Below are positions 44,563 through 57,205 of a stretch of DNA of 64,000 bases, piece by piece (within the stretch, counting starts at the first letter, position 1; the number at the start of each line of letters is the position of its first letter). The notes beneath the pieces were generated by a model. The model had not been told where the DNA came from. It ran no database searches and saw only the letters and a list, made by a program, of their open reading frames with translations. The translations under genes and the position numbers were made by a program. The stretch is from Fonsecaea monophora (taxonomy: Eukaryota > Ascomycota > Eurotiomycetes > Chaetothyriales > Herpotrichiellaceae), in NCBI RefSeq assembly GCF_001642475.1, contig NW_019173951.1, positions 186,001 to 250,000 on the forward strand, read 5' to 3'.

Positions 44563-44707
44563 GGTCGCTTAGCTCAGGTTAGTAGCTACCATTCACCAAG
44601 TTCATCGAATAATCACTAATTACTTCTGCAGTTGGTTAGAGCGTGGTGCTAATAGCATTGAAAAGCGGTTAACGCCAAGGTCGCGAGTTCGACCCTCGTA
44701 GTGACCA
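44563..44707 (+). tRNA. tRNA-Ile(AAT) with anticodon-loop intron and a D-loop insertion
   Basis: All stems pair once two segments are removed. The acceptor stem is GGTCGCT (44563-44569) with AGTGACC (44700-44706), one G-U. The D-stem is GCTC (44572-44575) with GAGC (44639-44642). The anticodon stem is TGGTG (44644-44648) with CGCCA (44673-44677), with anticodon AAT at 44651-44653. The T-arm is GCGAG/CTCGT with loop TTCGACC, and the discriminator is A707. Segment 44655-44671 (17 nt) is a normal tRNA intron after position 37. Segment 44578-44631 (54 nt) sits between D-loop positions 15 and 16 and has GT-AG ends. The mature length is 74 nt. A T8 Pol III terminator follows 6 bp downstream. Confidence 0.85.
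44578..44631 (+). other. Spliceosomal-intron-like insertion in tRNA D-loop
   Basis: The insertion begins GTTAGT, contains a branch-point-like CACTAAT (44614-44620), and ends TTCTGCAG. At 54 nt it is the size of introns in neighbouring protein genes. Exact removal joins GCTCAG to TTGGTTAGAGC, a normal D-arm. The boundary could shift by 1 nt because G precedes both ends. Confidence 0.7.
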
Positions 44708-44713
44708 ATTCTC

Positions 44714-44721
44714 TTTTTTTT
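44714..44721 (+). terminator. RNA polymerase III terminator (T8)
   Basis: A run of eight T on the coding strand begins 7 nt after the tRNA 3' end. Confidence 0.85.
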
Positions 44722-45346
44722 ATGTTTTTAACATTTCCCGTTGTGGTTCAGATTTTTCAACATCGTAAGGAGTAAATAGCAAATTTCCCTTTTTATGAGA
44801 TGGATTAAAGTCTGCAGACGCTTTCACACGCCGCGTAATTAGAAGACGACGATATTTGTTCCACATTAGTTCGGCGGCGGTAGGATAGCCTACCAAAAGT
44901 TCAAGCTGCGTGGAACTTTTCATGCGGCATCATGGGAAGCATCGAGTCAGCGCAGTTGTGAACAGTAGCCGCTGGTTCTAATTGTATTTTACTCAAGGAG
45001 CGCTCAGGGAGGGTTCAGTGATGCTCCGCCAAAGGTGAGCTCAGTTAAAGCTCGGGTTAAAGCGGCCCTTCAGTCACCCTCTAGGATCGAAGAATGAACG
45101 GAAATTAATAGTTTTTTCGTTCTCGAGTAATAGAGGTTACCTCGTAGTCACCACTACATACTACATAACAACAGGACCACCAGTTGTCATTCAAAACTTG
45201 TGTTCCCCTTTCGTGCCCACAGAGGGGAGGTGTTTTAGGGCCGCGCGCCCCCCTTTTTTTTCTCTCCTCCTATGGCAATGCATCGCTTCCCTGTGCAATT
45301 TCCAATCCCTATGTACATGCCCCGCGCCATGCGATAATAACCCAAT
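44722..45346. other. Intergenic
   Basis: 3' flank of the ABCG gene. GCTCAGG/GAGCTCAG words recur at 44998-45055. No gene supported. Confidence 0.4.
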
Positions 45347-48300
45347 CTATCTTCTATTGAAATTCAAATATCTCGATGCCAAGAACAGCAAGATCAGATT
45401 ACTCGCGATAAAGGCCGCAAAAATGCCTAGGTCCCGCCAACGGTCGTTGAAACTCAACTGCAAGGGCTCGTAGAATTGGTCCCCGATCTTGTAAGCGCAG
45501 TACCGACACGTGTCGGTGACGTTGCTGACAATGTAGCCCGGCCCGCCGCGTTCGAAGAAGTTGCTCATGTACTCGCCACAGTCTTGCCCCGGTAGAGAAG
45601 GGAACGAGTTGAGCTCGGACGAGGTACAGACCACCTGTCGGTCGTGCAATTCCGTGGTGACCATCCCTGACACCAAGCGAGTGAAGGGGTCAAGTTGGTA
45701 CAGCCAGGCACGCCAGAAGCCGGGGATCTGTGGCTTTGGGATGGTGACGCCGCAAAACAAGGCAAAGACGATGACGATGAATGGGTTGATCAAGCTGGAG
45801 ATGAAGCTCGACGGCGTGATCGCTGCAACCATCTGGCCCAGCGTCACGGAGAACAACTCTGTAATCAGCACCATGAAGAACTGATAGCCCGCCCTCGAAC
45901 TGTTGCTGTTGAACCCAGGCAAGTAGTAGATCGGGACAAAGAACCCAACCGTACACAAAAGGCTGTACGGCATCTCGGCACAGACCATGGCAAAAGCAAA
46001 CGGGAATTGACTATACGCTTTCGCTGCGGATTCTCGATAGAAGATGAGCCGGGAAAGGTCGTACATGGGCTCCACCTGTGCCAATATCAGGGCTGGAATG
46101 ATGGTGACTTGAAAGATGACGAAGACGCGGTATTGTAAGCTTGATCGGCTGTCGTCGAGCTGCAAGAACGCCAGACCTGAAAGCAGAGCGATAGCCACAT
46201 GGTTGAACAGCCTCGTAAAACCATAGTTGGGGGAACGCCAGAAGGCCAAATGGGTCCGATTGGACACGACTTTGATCTGATGCCACAGAGGGGAGGCGTA
46301 CTCTCTCTCATCCAGCTTGGGCTCGCCAGCAACTTCGCGCTGACGTTTCGCTTTCATGTCGATAATCTCGGCCTTGACAGTCGCGAGTTCGTCACTTTCG
46401 CGCCAAATATCCCCCCAGTCCCTGTCTCCAATGCGAGCTGCAATGCCAGCTCCGATGGCGTCCAGCATCCACTCGGCTGGGTTAGCATTTGGAGGGCAGT
46501 CGGCGCCGTATTTGTGGAAGTAGCCCAAAAGGACGTGTGCGTCTTTGCCTATGTCTCCGAAATAGACAGTCTCTCCACCTCGTTGCAACAGGAGCAGCCG
46601 GTCAAAGTTCTCAAAAAGGGCACTGTTGGGTTGATGGATGGTACAGAGAATGGCTTGTCCAGAGGCAGAGAGTTTGCGGAGGAAGCGGACAATATTGAAC
46701 GCGGATTGTGAATCAAGACCCGACGTGGGCTCATCGAGGAAGAGGAGCAATTGAGGCTTTGCGGCAAGTTCAACGCCAATGGTCACCCTCTTCCGCTCTT
46801 CGACCGACAGTCCGCTTTCGGGGCTGCCGATAATGGCATCGGCAAGGTTTTCGAGTTCGAGTAGGCAAAGGACTTCTTCCACGTACGCGTACTTTTGTTC
46901 TCTGGGCACTTCGTACGGCTGGCGAAGATCGGCGCTGAACCGGAGAGCTTCTCGGACTGTTTGAGTCGATTCGTGAACATCGAGCTGCTCCGCGTACGAA
47001 GTCCCTCTCTGAAACCCAACGCCTGGCTTTTGACCGTCAACCAAGATGTCACCACCGATCACACCGATATTCTTTCGAGAGGCAAGGACATCAAGCAACG
47101 TCGTTTTACCGGCTCCACTCGCGCCCATCAAAGCGGTCAACTGCCCTGGACGCACGTATCCGAAGATATCCTTAAGCAGCCGCAATTGCCCAGCAGGAGT
47201 AGGTACATCGTACGTGAGATTCTCCCACGTCAGCACAGACTTGGAAGTGATATTGAGCTCTGAGCTGTCCCCGGCATCCTGTTTCGTCTGCCGTCTTCGT
47301 TTTCGTTCCTGCAATTTCTCGTTCAAGGCTTTCCTTTCGTCGTTTTCCTTGGTGAAGTAGGTGACCGTGCGACCGCCGGCGCCGTATTTGACCGTTTCTC
47401 CTAATATGACATTGGTGAAAAGGAAGAATGCAATTAAAACGACGATGATACCAAAGTTACGCCAGAGATCGGCCGGGTCGTAAGAAAAGCCCTGTTTAAC
47501 ATAGGCATCCCCTGACACTTCGACCTCTCCCGCTTGAGAACCTGGAAGGGTGCAGACCTGGTGGTCAATGTTGTTGTACCCAGGACCCGATGGGATTAAC
47601 GACTCAGCGGTACAGCGCATTGTCAGCCTCATGAACTCATTCATCATCATTGCTGCGAAGCCAAGACCGAGGGTGTTGACGTAAAATATCCATCGCATCC
47701 ACACTTGCTGGCTTTGATACTGAATGATGTAGCCAGATGTGATGACGAACAAGGTGATGATAACGGCGGCGAACTTGATGGCGTAGTCAAAATCCGGACA
47801 CAGACAGCCAATGGTACGGAAGAACAGAGTCATGGAGAGATAGCCCGTGATAATGATAAGCACGAACGTAAAGAATGCCCCGGGAGTCCGGACTAAGCCT
47901 GTCATAAAGTAGACGATGACACTGAAGACGAAGATCTGGACAGACGCAAAGGCCAGGTCGACGACAATCTGTGCAATCCACAACGCGCTGGGTCGGTGGA
48001 AAGTGTATGCTCGATGCTTGTTCACAATCGGTCGACCCAGCATAGTAGATGCCAGTTCCGAAAATGCCTGAAAAGCGTTGAAGAGCAAAGCCATGAAGAG
48101 CACACCACCTCGAGTAAACGCTCCCGCGGAAGTTTTGGGTTGATGCAACCAGACCGTACCGACGATGATGGCGATGGTAATAGATGTGATCCACGAAACC
48201 ACCAGAGAGAACTTATCTTGCCATTTGATCAGAAATTGTCGTCGCATCAAGGCCCAGATTTGCAAGTGGAACGGCACCGAATACACCGAGTTCTTGGGTG

Positions 48301-49895
48301 TATGTTTTCGTTTGGCTTCGCGATGTGCTGCCACGAAATCATCGTACACCTGCTTTTCGTGCTGGATGGATTCTCGATAGTCGGCCATCTCTTTCTCGAG
48401 TCTTTCGGCGAAGACGGATTGGTTGAACGCATCCACGAACGAGTCGGCGGTTGAAGGTGCATTTTCAGGAGATCGCCCTGGCTTATATTCCCGTTCATAC
48501 TCGTCGGTGCACCCCGTCAGGTAGTCGGGTGTCGTCTGACGAGGCTTTTCCAGGAAACCCAGCCCTTCAAAATATGCCCTCGCCTCCTTTGCCGGACCGA
48601 AGAAGACTTGTCTACCTTTGTCGATCACCATGACTTTGTCAAACTGGCTGTAGATGTTCTCAGATGCTTGGTACAGCGAAACGAAAGTGGTGGTTTGGTA
48701 GATATTGGTCATGATTCGGAGCGATTTGGCGTAGTCAAGGGCAGTCGATGCATCGAGTCCGCGGGTGCTATTATCCCAACAGCAGACAGTGGCTCGAGTG
48801 ACCATCATTTCAGCGATCGAGACTCTCTTTCTTTCTCCGCCAGAAACACCACGCATGAAAGGGTTGCCCACGATGGTGTTGATGGTGTGCTCGATGTTGA
48901 ACATTTTGAGCAACAATCGGATAACCCTGTCCTTGAATTCGGCTTTGCTGAGACCCAAGGGACGCTTCCCTGGCGTTTTCGTGTCAAGGGCAAACCCTAG
49001 TGTTTGACCAACAGTCAGGGTGGGATGGTGTACGTCGTCCTCCTGGTTGTAAACCGCCTCGCCACGGTAGAGCTTCTCGAAGGTAGCTGCATCAAAAGGA
49101 CCATAGAGAACTTCGCCGTCTATGCCTGTATAGCCATAACGTTGGTTGGCGAGCACTTTGAGGAAGGTCGTACAGCCACTTCCGGGTCGACCCAGCACAA
49201 GTACCATTTCACCCGGTTTCGCGACGCCGCGAAAGCCTTGTAAGATGTTGAACTCGCGACCCTTCTTCCCCATCCCCAGAATGCTCATGATCGTACCCGG
49301 CACGTTGAAGAAATCGACGAAGGCATCAGGGAAGACCTTGACAAAGTTCTTGACGCCACCAATACCGCGGACAGTGAGGTTTTCCCACACCACACCTGTT
49401 GACTGTGATAAGTCCCAAGAAAGAGGGATATCTAGGTGTCCCGAACTCACCAATATATTTGGGCTTGATCCCTGCAGCATCGTCCGCCTCTCTCGCACCG
49501 CGTAACGTGGTCTCCAAGTCAAAGACATCGTCCGAAGTCTCATCAGAGGAACTGATGGCCTTCTCCACATCTCTTGCCCTGACATGAGAAGCCTTCGAGT
49601 GTGTCCGCGAGACTCGACGACTGATCGCACTCAGTTCCCTGCTCAGTTCGGCGAAATCCCTCTCCGCCTGTTCAACATTGACACCTGAGGTGGTGCGTTG
49701 CAGACCATAAGAGTCGGTTGATATCCGAGGTCTTTCATAGTGCTTTTCAACAGCAAATGTTTCTCTATCTCGAATTGCGCCAGGCTCCTTTTCGTCATAT
49801 TGACGGGTATCTCCTTGAGAAGCGTGATCCGTGGTCGCACCGTGCTGTTGTGCCGGTTGGCCCAGGCCCAATTCTTTTGAAAGGGTGTCGACCAT
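45347..49895 (-). CDS. PDR-type ABC transporter (ABCG full-size, CDR/PDR5 class)
   Basis: Two exons (49895-49451 and 49395-45347) give 1497 aa in the order NBD1-TMD1-NBD2-TMD2. As in all fungal PDR pumps, NBD1 is degenerate in the usual way: Walker A GRPGSGCTT (about residue 217) has Cys for Lys, Walker B is CCWDNSTRGLD, and the signature VSGGERKR is intact. NBD2 has an intact Walker A GASGAGKTT and FLDEPTSGLD, with the altered signature LSVEERKR. Two sets of about six membrane spans follow. It should export hydrophobic compounds, including azoles and toxins, across the plasma membrane. It lies next to a second ABC gene on the same strand. The 55-nt intron is GTGAGT to ACAG. Confidence 0.93.
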
Positions 49896-51027
49896 GGTGT
49901 TGTGAGCTTGGGCCCGTCCCTACCAAGTCTTTTTGTTCGGCTATGATCCTTCCTTTCCCCACATGAACGGTCAAGTGTGGTTGAGTGGTTCAGAGCTTGC
50001 CGGTAGACCCAATGCAATACGGTATCACCAAAAAAAAAAACCAACAAAGACAAAAGCTGCTCCAAGTGTCCTCAGGCACGACCGGTAGGTCAAATCGTAA
50101 ATGCAATGGTCTGAAAAAGAATATCCACGGAAAAGGAATTGGAAAATACTTTGGAAAATCGGCGGACTTCTAGCCAGTGGCCACTGACCGCTAGCCTCCA
50201 CTTGGGACATGCGTTGGTGCGCTTCGTGCATGGCCCGGCAGAGCGGCATCCGACTGAACGCACCAGTCAACGACGACTCTTGCCTCCACTGTTTTGGGAA
50301 CCCATATCGGGTATCTCGAAGAGCCCATAATGGAGTGGGGTGTTCTCAATTGCCTGAAACAGCTGAATCTTGTTCACGGAGACGAGCTTCCAGCTTCTCG
50401 ATAAAGGCAGACGGTGAGGCTAGGTCTTTACACAAAGTCCTTGAACGAGGGGCATTCAAGGCATTGCTATTGGGGGGTTATCGGCGGCAACAGTCCGGGA
50501 GTTTAGCGAGTCCCTGCTGCTTGACTCATGGACTGAGTGGCCGAGGCTGACACGTTGATTGAACCAAAAGCCGATCGCCAAAATCCGTTGCGGAGCCAAG
50601 ATACGAGACAAGTATCTCCCCACCTCCTCTCCTTCTCCCCTCGCACACAGAGGGATCCAGGGGATGGCTGAGGATATCATAGTTTTTGTTGAGCCGAAGT
50701 TTGGTGCGGAATCCGACCCCCCCATAGCCCATCTGCACTGTCTAGCGAGCTGAAACCCGCCTAAGGACCGAACAAGTAGTGTAGGCCATTACAAATCCCA
50801 TTTTCTGCTTCTGTTTTTCCCGCCGGATGTTGCCCAACTGTAACAAGGGTATAGCGGCCGAATTTCCCAATGCGGTGCAAACAATAGGAATGACATCGTC
50901 AAAACGACAGACATACAAGGGCCGCCCATTTTCCAGCAGTCCAGGATATAGAGAGAGAGAGGTTCCCGCCTGTTTGGTTTTGTTCTCGTATACCTCTTGT
51001 ATACCTAACTCAAGAAAACCACCCTCT
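49896..51027. other. Intergenic between the two ABC genes
   Basis: Promoter of the ABCG gene and 3' flank of the ABCA gene. No supported gene in 1.1 kb. Confidence 0.4.
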
Positions 51028-54000
51028 TCATTTATGTGCCAGACGAGACCGCAGCCGGGAGAGCTCCTTGACGAAACTGGCCTGTGGCGCAAGGGGTCCT
51101 TCGCCGCCCTCTTCTTCAACATTGTGCTTGCCCACGATATTGAGGAAAACTTGATCCAACGTTGCGCGACTGACGCTGTAGTATTCAATCTGCAACTCTG
51201 ACCTGTTTGTCTCTAGGGCAGTGAATAGAGCCGCGATCCCAGATTCAACACTAATTTCGCCATCCTTGCTCGCGTACAAAGTTTTGGGTGGGACCGAAAA
51301 TCGGATCTGACTTGCATATACCTTACTTTCGATATTCGCATTGGGGAAATTCCGTTGTATCCAGTTTCGAATGCGCAGCATGTCTTCATCGGAGGCGTGT
51401 GGGGCTCTGCTATGTACGAGGTGGACATAATACGCGTCGCCGTGTTTTCTGCGAAGATAGTCAGTTGTCCCAAGTGCCAACATTTTGCCTGCCATGATAC
51501 CAGCTCGTGTTGCGAGTGCGTCTGCTTCCTCCATTGAATGAGTCGTGAGCACCAGAGATCGACCAGGAACCACCGATTCTAACGTCCTCCACATGACGCG
51601 CTTGCTCGCCGCATCCATGCCTGAAGAAGGCTCGTCCAGCAGGAGGACACTTGGGTTGCCCATGAGCGCGATCCCAAGGGACAACTTGCGCTTGTTGCCA
51701 CCAGACAATTTGGCCGCCATCCTATGTGCATACTGCTCGAGGCCAACCGCTCGCATCACCGCCTCGACATTGTGCCGGGGATCGCTCACACCTCGGACTC
51801 TGGCATAGAAATGCAGGTGCTCCGAGACGGTCATGGTATCCATCGCGTCGAACTGAGGGCAGACACCAAGTCGAGAGCGCGCCTGCGCCCGGTGTCGGAT
51901 CACCGAGACATTGTCGACCAGAATATCGCCTCCTCGACGGCTGGGCTGGATGTCACCTCGTATCAGGGAGATTGTCGTCGACTTTCCAGCTCCGTTTGGC
52001 CCGAGGAGGGCAAAGACTTCACTACGAGGCACTCCAAATGTGACATTGTTCACGGCGAGCGTTTTGCCAAATCGCTTGGTGAGATTTAGAACACGAAGAC
52101 CGTCTTGCGACGATGACACCCTTGTGAGTTCGTTGGAGACTTCTGCTTCCATGGTGTCTCTCTCTTCCACCTCTTCTTCCTGTTGTTTTTTCCCGAACCG
52201 TCGAAACAGAGGACCCGAATCCCACCACAATAGTAGCGCAAAGAGCAAGAATGATTGCAAAATCAAATACAAGATGGGACCGCCAAACGTGGTCATTGAT
52301 CCAGCATAAGAAGCAAATTCTCGATCTCTGCAGGTGATCGAAAACACGTTAAGAGTAACAAAAAGTGCGCGGGTCAGGTTGGCCACGGGAGAGATGGCTG
52401 CGATTGTGAAGTGACAGATATTGACGTTCCTGTCTATCTTATCGATCGGTGAATAGGTGAGGACCGACATGTAAGCAATAAAGTAAAGCAAGAACATCAC
52501 GGCCTGACCACCACTCGCGAATGCAAAGGCTGCGAGTTGCGACCTCGAGAAGAGGGAGATGACATACGACAACAGTGTCGAAGCCAGGCCATACAAAAAG
52601 AACACCACAAAGAGGTATTCAATGTGATACCAGACATCAGTCACTGCCCGGAAGATGATAATAGTGATCGAGCTGGTAAGGACGACAATGACGAAGTCAA
52701 ACGAAGTGTATGCAAGCCACAAAGGTGCCGATCGGACGCCGTTGCTGTAATGGAGTCCTCGAACGTTGCGCAGCCGCTCAATTGTTGGATACAGGGCGAA
52801 GAAAGATGGGTAGACTGCCATGGCGAGCCCAAAATACGTGATCAATTGCAATGCTTTTCCAACGTCGGCACCCCAAGGCACGTCAAAGGCTTGGTATTGA
52901 TTTGAAATGGAGATATTGGTCAACAAGGTGTCCATGGCATTCTGTATAATGACCGAAAATGCAAGGTTTCCGTTTCCCTGCCAGGCAAATGTTGGCGGTG
53001 AAGTTTTGTCTCCCAGGAAAAAACCTCCAGGGGTCACATTGGCAAACCTGGTCTCGATGTAGTTGTTGAATTCATCGAGGGTATCGACGAGATGGATAGA
53101 ATCTAGCAGCTTTGTTGTATTTGCTGCAATTCCTGCAACACCCGTGCTGCCGGCGAGTGTGGAAGCGAAAAGTTGGATTGCATTTTGCCCCAGACGATCT
53201 CGTGGTCCTGCCACAAGATCGTAATCAATCTGCGATGATAACGACTCAATATCGGACACCAGAGCTAATGACGCCGGATTGCAGGTCGTCTTTTCAAAAT
53301 TGTCGAGGAAGAGAGTGACGAGTCCAGCAGCAATGATTGGAATCAGTAATGCCGCAAGATAGGGAAGAGTGTTCCGACGGAGTACGACCCATCGTTTGGA
53401 GAAAAGTACGAGAGCTTGTTGAGGCATGCTGATGCGACGTCCGTCCAGAAGCTGAGGGGTTTCTCCCGAAGACTCGTCTCTAATCATTGTTTTGGAAGCG
53501 CTGTCGGGGTCAATCTCAGTACTGCTGTGACTACCGACCTCCTGGAGGATGGGATCGGAGCCCGCCTTTTCCGCCAGTCCTTCCGACCGTCTCACCTCCT
53601 CAGCCACCTTCAGAAAGACGTCTTCGATGGTGGGACCATTGACCTGGTACTCCACGACCCCCTCGCCTTCGATGCGACGTAGAAAGTCTGCCGTCTTTGC
53701 CGAGTCTGTCAAGGCATAAATCGTTTGATCGTCTCGTCGCACATGATTGACATCCATGTACGCTGAAAGCTGCTGAGACCCATGGGTGTGATAGATATGA
53801 ACTCGGTAGCCAGAGCCGAGTTTGTGTTTCAACTCTACCGAAGTCCCTGAGGCCTTCAGAATGCCCTTCGACAGGATAGCGATATGATCAGCAAGGAGCT
53901 CAGCTTCGTCGAGGAAATGTGTGGTGAGAACGATCGACCTCGACCCACGTTCAGCAAGCAGAATATCCCAGATTTTCCGCCGTGATAATGGATCAAGACC

Positions 54001-55933
54001 CGAGGACACCTCGTCCACGCAACATACTCGCGAGCCGCCAGTAAACATCATAGCCAGCTGTAACTTGCGCTTCTGACCTCCTGACAACGTCTTTGAACGG
54101 GCACTCATCTTTCGAACGATGTCGCATGAGGCCAGAAGTTGCAGGTTGTCTTCTTTCGAAGAGGGCTTCTGGCTCTTGATGCGGTTGAAAATGCGAACAT
54201 GCTCCTCCACGGTCAGATCATCCCATAGCACATTTTTCTGAGGACAAAACCCTAGACCTGTGTTTGCCTCGGGAAAGTTGACGGTTATATCACCAGAGGT
54301 GATGGAACTGAGACCAGCAATTGCGTCCAAAGTGGTGGATTTCCCGCTTCCATTGGCGCCTAGTAGCACCACTATATGGCCTCGTGTGGCATCTAAGGTT
54401 AGATTGTCAACGGCGAGTACAGTGGTGAGTTGTTTCCTCGTGAAGAATGCGCGAATTCTCGCCAACCACGAAGGCGGATACTCCTTGGTGAACCCAGACA
54501 ATGAAATAGAGGCAGTGTCGTCTGAATATGTGGTCTTTCGACTTTGCGACACTGTTCCATATAGCGTACGTTCGACATAAGCACCAAGGATTGGGAAGAC
54601 AAAAATCTGAATTATCGAAAAGATCCAGAGAGCAATGCCGGGTAAAGCGGATGTGTTATTCGGCGCCCGTCTCACCAGATTCGTGGCAAGGTCCTGTCTT
54701 TCCCAGCGAGCCATGAAAATGATGAAGTATACGTAATTCATAGGTGGAAAAAGAAGAGAAAGTATGGCGACAGATGCTGTGCCGGCCTTGCTGGCGACCT
54801 GCGCGATGATGGCAAGTAGAAGACTTACGATGACAGAAGTGATTCCACTCAGCTGGGCTTTCTTAAAGAACGCAGCTCCCAGAATTGAAAAGGATGACAT
54901 CGACAGTCCGGCCAGAATATTGAAGATGATGACAATGCCAGCTGAAGTATTGCTGAAGACACCTGCACAGAGAATAATTGCCATGATGATCCAACCCGGC
55001 CCGTAGAGCAGGTCAAATGCCAGGTGGTTAGCGATAATTCGTGCCATCTGTGGTTGCCATCTCTTCAAATTGGGCATCATGCAATCAAGAAGCTGGGCCA
55101 TTCCATTCTCTCTCTCTGAGGCGATGACTCCAGTAAGCTGGTACGTAACACCTACTACCCCAATGAAGAAAGCCACAGCTAGGATGTCGATGATGCCTCC
55201 CATATATCGGGTTCGGATGCGTCTCAGCCGCTCCTTTTTGGTCTGGGAAGTGTAAGGGTATTCTTCTGCTGCATCAGGCAGAACTGTAGCTCCATTAGTG
55301 CCGGCCTCAGCCTCCGAAATGGCACGGTCAATGGCGTGCTGCAGGGGAAGCAAGTAGATCTCGACATCGTTCTTGGAGGAGTCAGTCACAATTTTGGACT
55401 GAAGTCCGCCATCTGCACGGATAGTGTAATTCCACCGAGCAGCCTCTCCTTCAGAGGGTGAGGAGAAAAAGACAGCGCCGGCTATGCATGACGAAGTTCC
55501 TCTGATCGAGTTCCGACACACAGTCAAGAGCTCCTCCTCTTGTGACAATATCTCGACGCGACCACCAAATGACCCAGTATCATTCACGACTTTCTCAATG
55601 ACTGATTGAATGGGACCATCTGTAAACCCGTTGTTCACGAAAACAAGTTTATCTCTGCCACCAGAGACCAGATCCAGCGCTTCGGACAGACTTCGAATCG
55701 GCGTGGGGTCACCAATGCCATAGACGCTGGGAGGAATAAAGAGAAAGCGAGCATAAGATCTGAGAGGTTAGAAGGGTTTGCCAGAGCATGGAAGTAGGGT
55801 TGACGCACAGGAAGCCGACAAAGACGCAAGGCAAAAGAAACGCTCGGATTAAGGTCGAGAACCAGCGCCGGACAAAAGCAAGCAGGAGATTCTTGAGAGT
55901 CAAGGTAACGACCTGGCGCACAAAGAGAGCCAT
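51028..55933 (-). CDS. ABCA-family full-size ABC transporter
   Basis: Two exons (55933-55809 and 55759-51028) give 1618 aa. The N-terminus has the ABCA opening, a TLTLKNLLLAFVRRW helix, spliced to LSYARFLFIPPSVYGIG and a luminal loop with FVNNG. NBD1 follows at about residue 506 with Walker A GANGSGKST, signature LSGGQKRK and Walker B CCVDEVSSGLD. A second TMD precedes NBD2 at about 1297 with GPNGAGKST, LSGGNKRK and LLLDEPSSGMD. Both sites look catalytically competent. ABCA proteins move lipids across membranes; in fungi many are vacuolar or plasma-membrane and uncharacterised. The 49-nt intron is GTGCGT to TCAG. Confidence 0.92.
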
Positions 55934-57205
55934 GATGCGACCACAAGAACCTGGCCGGAGAGAGAATATTCGGTCTCGATTGCGCTTGTCTTCTCAGCAC
56001 AGTTGATGTTCCGTGCCTAGCATTGCCATTGACACGCACTGAGTTCAGCGGAATCGTGGAGGGATGGAGGAGGCAATCAAGATTCACACGAAGAGAAGCG
56101 GGCGACCCATGGGCAATATGTACAGTGTCGAAAGGAAAGACATGTTGCGAGACCAGACAAGCACCCTCCTAGAGCAGTGGTGCCGACCAAGGATCAGAAG
56201 AAACAGTGTTGCCTGGAACGAGAGTGGTTTGTCTGAGGGCGCAGTTTGGTGGCTTTCTTGATCCCAGCAGATGCCGCTGCCGCCGCAGTTCCAATGACAC
56301 CATGACTGGAGTGCGACCCCGGGAAAATCAATCTTGACCTCCCCATCCAGGCTTAGACCTTCTTGGAGCCATGAGGTTTCGCATCCTTAGCGAGAAAGCC
56401 ACTCGTGAAGATCCAATGGGCTGGGCCCTCGACCGGCAACACGCCTTGACAGGTGAAGAGCCACCCGCCCGTCCAATCAAACCAAGCCCCTTTGGTGCCC
56501 CCTCCAGTGGCACAGTTTATTTTGTCTTTGGCAGATGGACAACGATGATGATCCCCATATAATACGAGTACGCAACATCCCCTTTTTCAACCCCTCTTTA
56601 CAGTTGGTGTTGAGCACGTGCTATAATGCCGTTGAGGTTTTCTTGTCCCGAGTACTAATAGTAACGAAGTTCAATCTATGTTGGGGTGAGATTCTTTCTG
56701 TTGGCTCAGGGCCAGTGGCATCGGACCCTTCGAGGTACCGCTACCATGATCCCCTATTATAGTGCCTGAAAACCCCACCTTCCAGTGCTCGTGTCAGCAT
56801 CTGGACACGATATGCTCGCCTTGACAGCCTACGACGTCGAACATGACATTGAGATGGCGAAGACATGCTTTCGGTCGAGAGCGCCGCTACCTATCACCGG
56901 GCTCCCATGATTCGCCGGACGAACTCATCACCATGGTTGCACGCAGGCAACACTGCCATGTCAGACAGCCCAAGGGTGTACAGAAAGAGCCTGATGAGTC
57001 GGCCGCGATACCCGCAAGTGGTAAATGTTGCTTTTACGGGTATGTCGTGGTGATGTCCTATGGTAAGAGCTGACGGAGGATCGTCCACCCTGGAATGTCC
57101 GCAGGAGATACAGAGGACATAAAGTTGGACGGTCCTGCTCGACGTGGTCAGATAGCATGTACTGCCTCATCTTCTCTGTCCGTTTGGCAAACACATTCCC
57201 CAGCC
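55934..57205. other. Intergenic between divergent ABCA and P450 genes
   Basis: No supported gene. An in-frame ATG at 57095 could extend the P450 by 37 residues. Confidence 0.4.
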
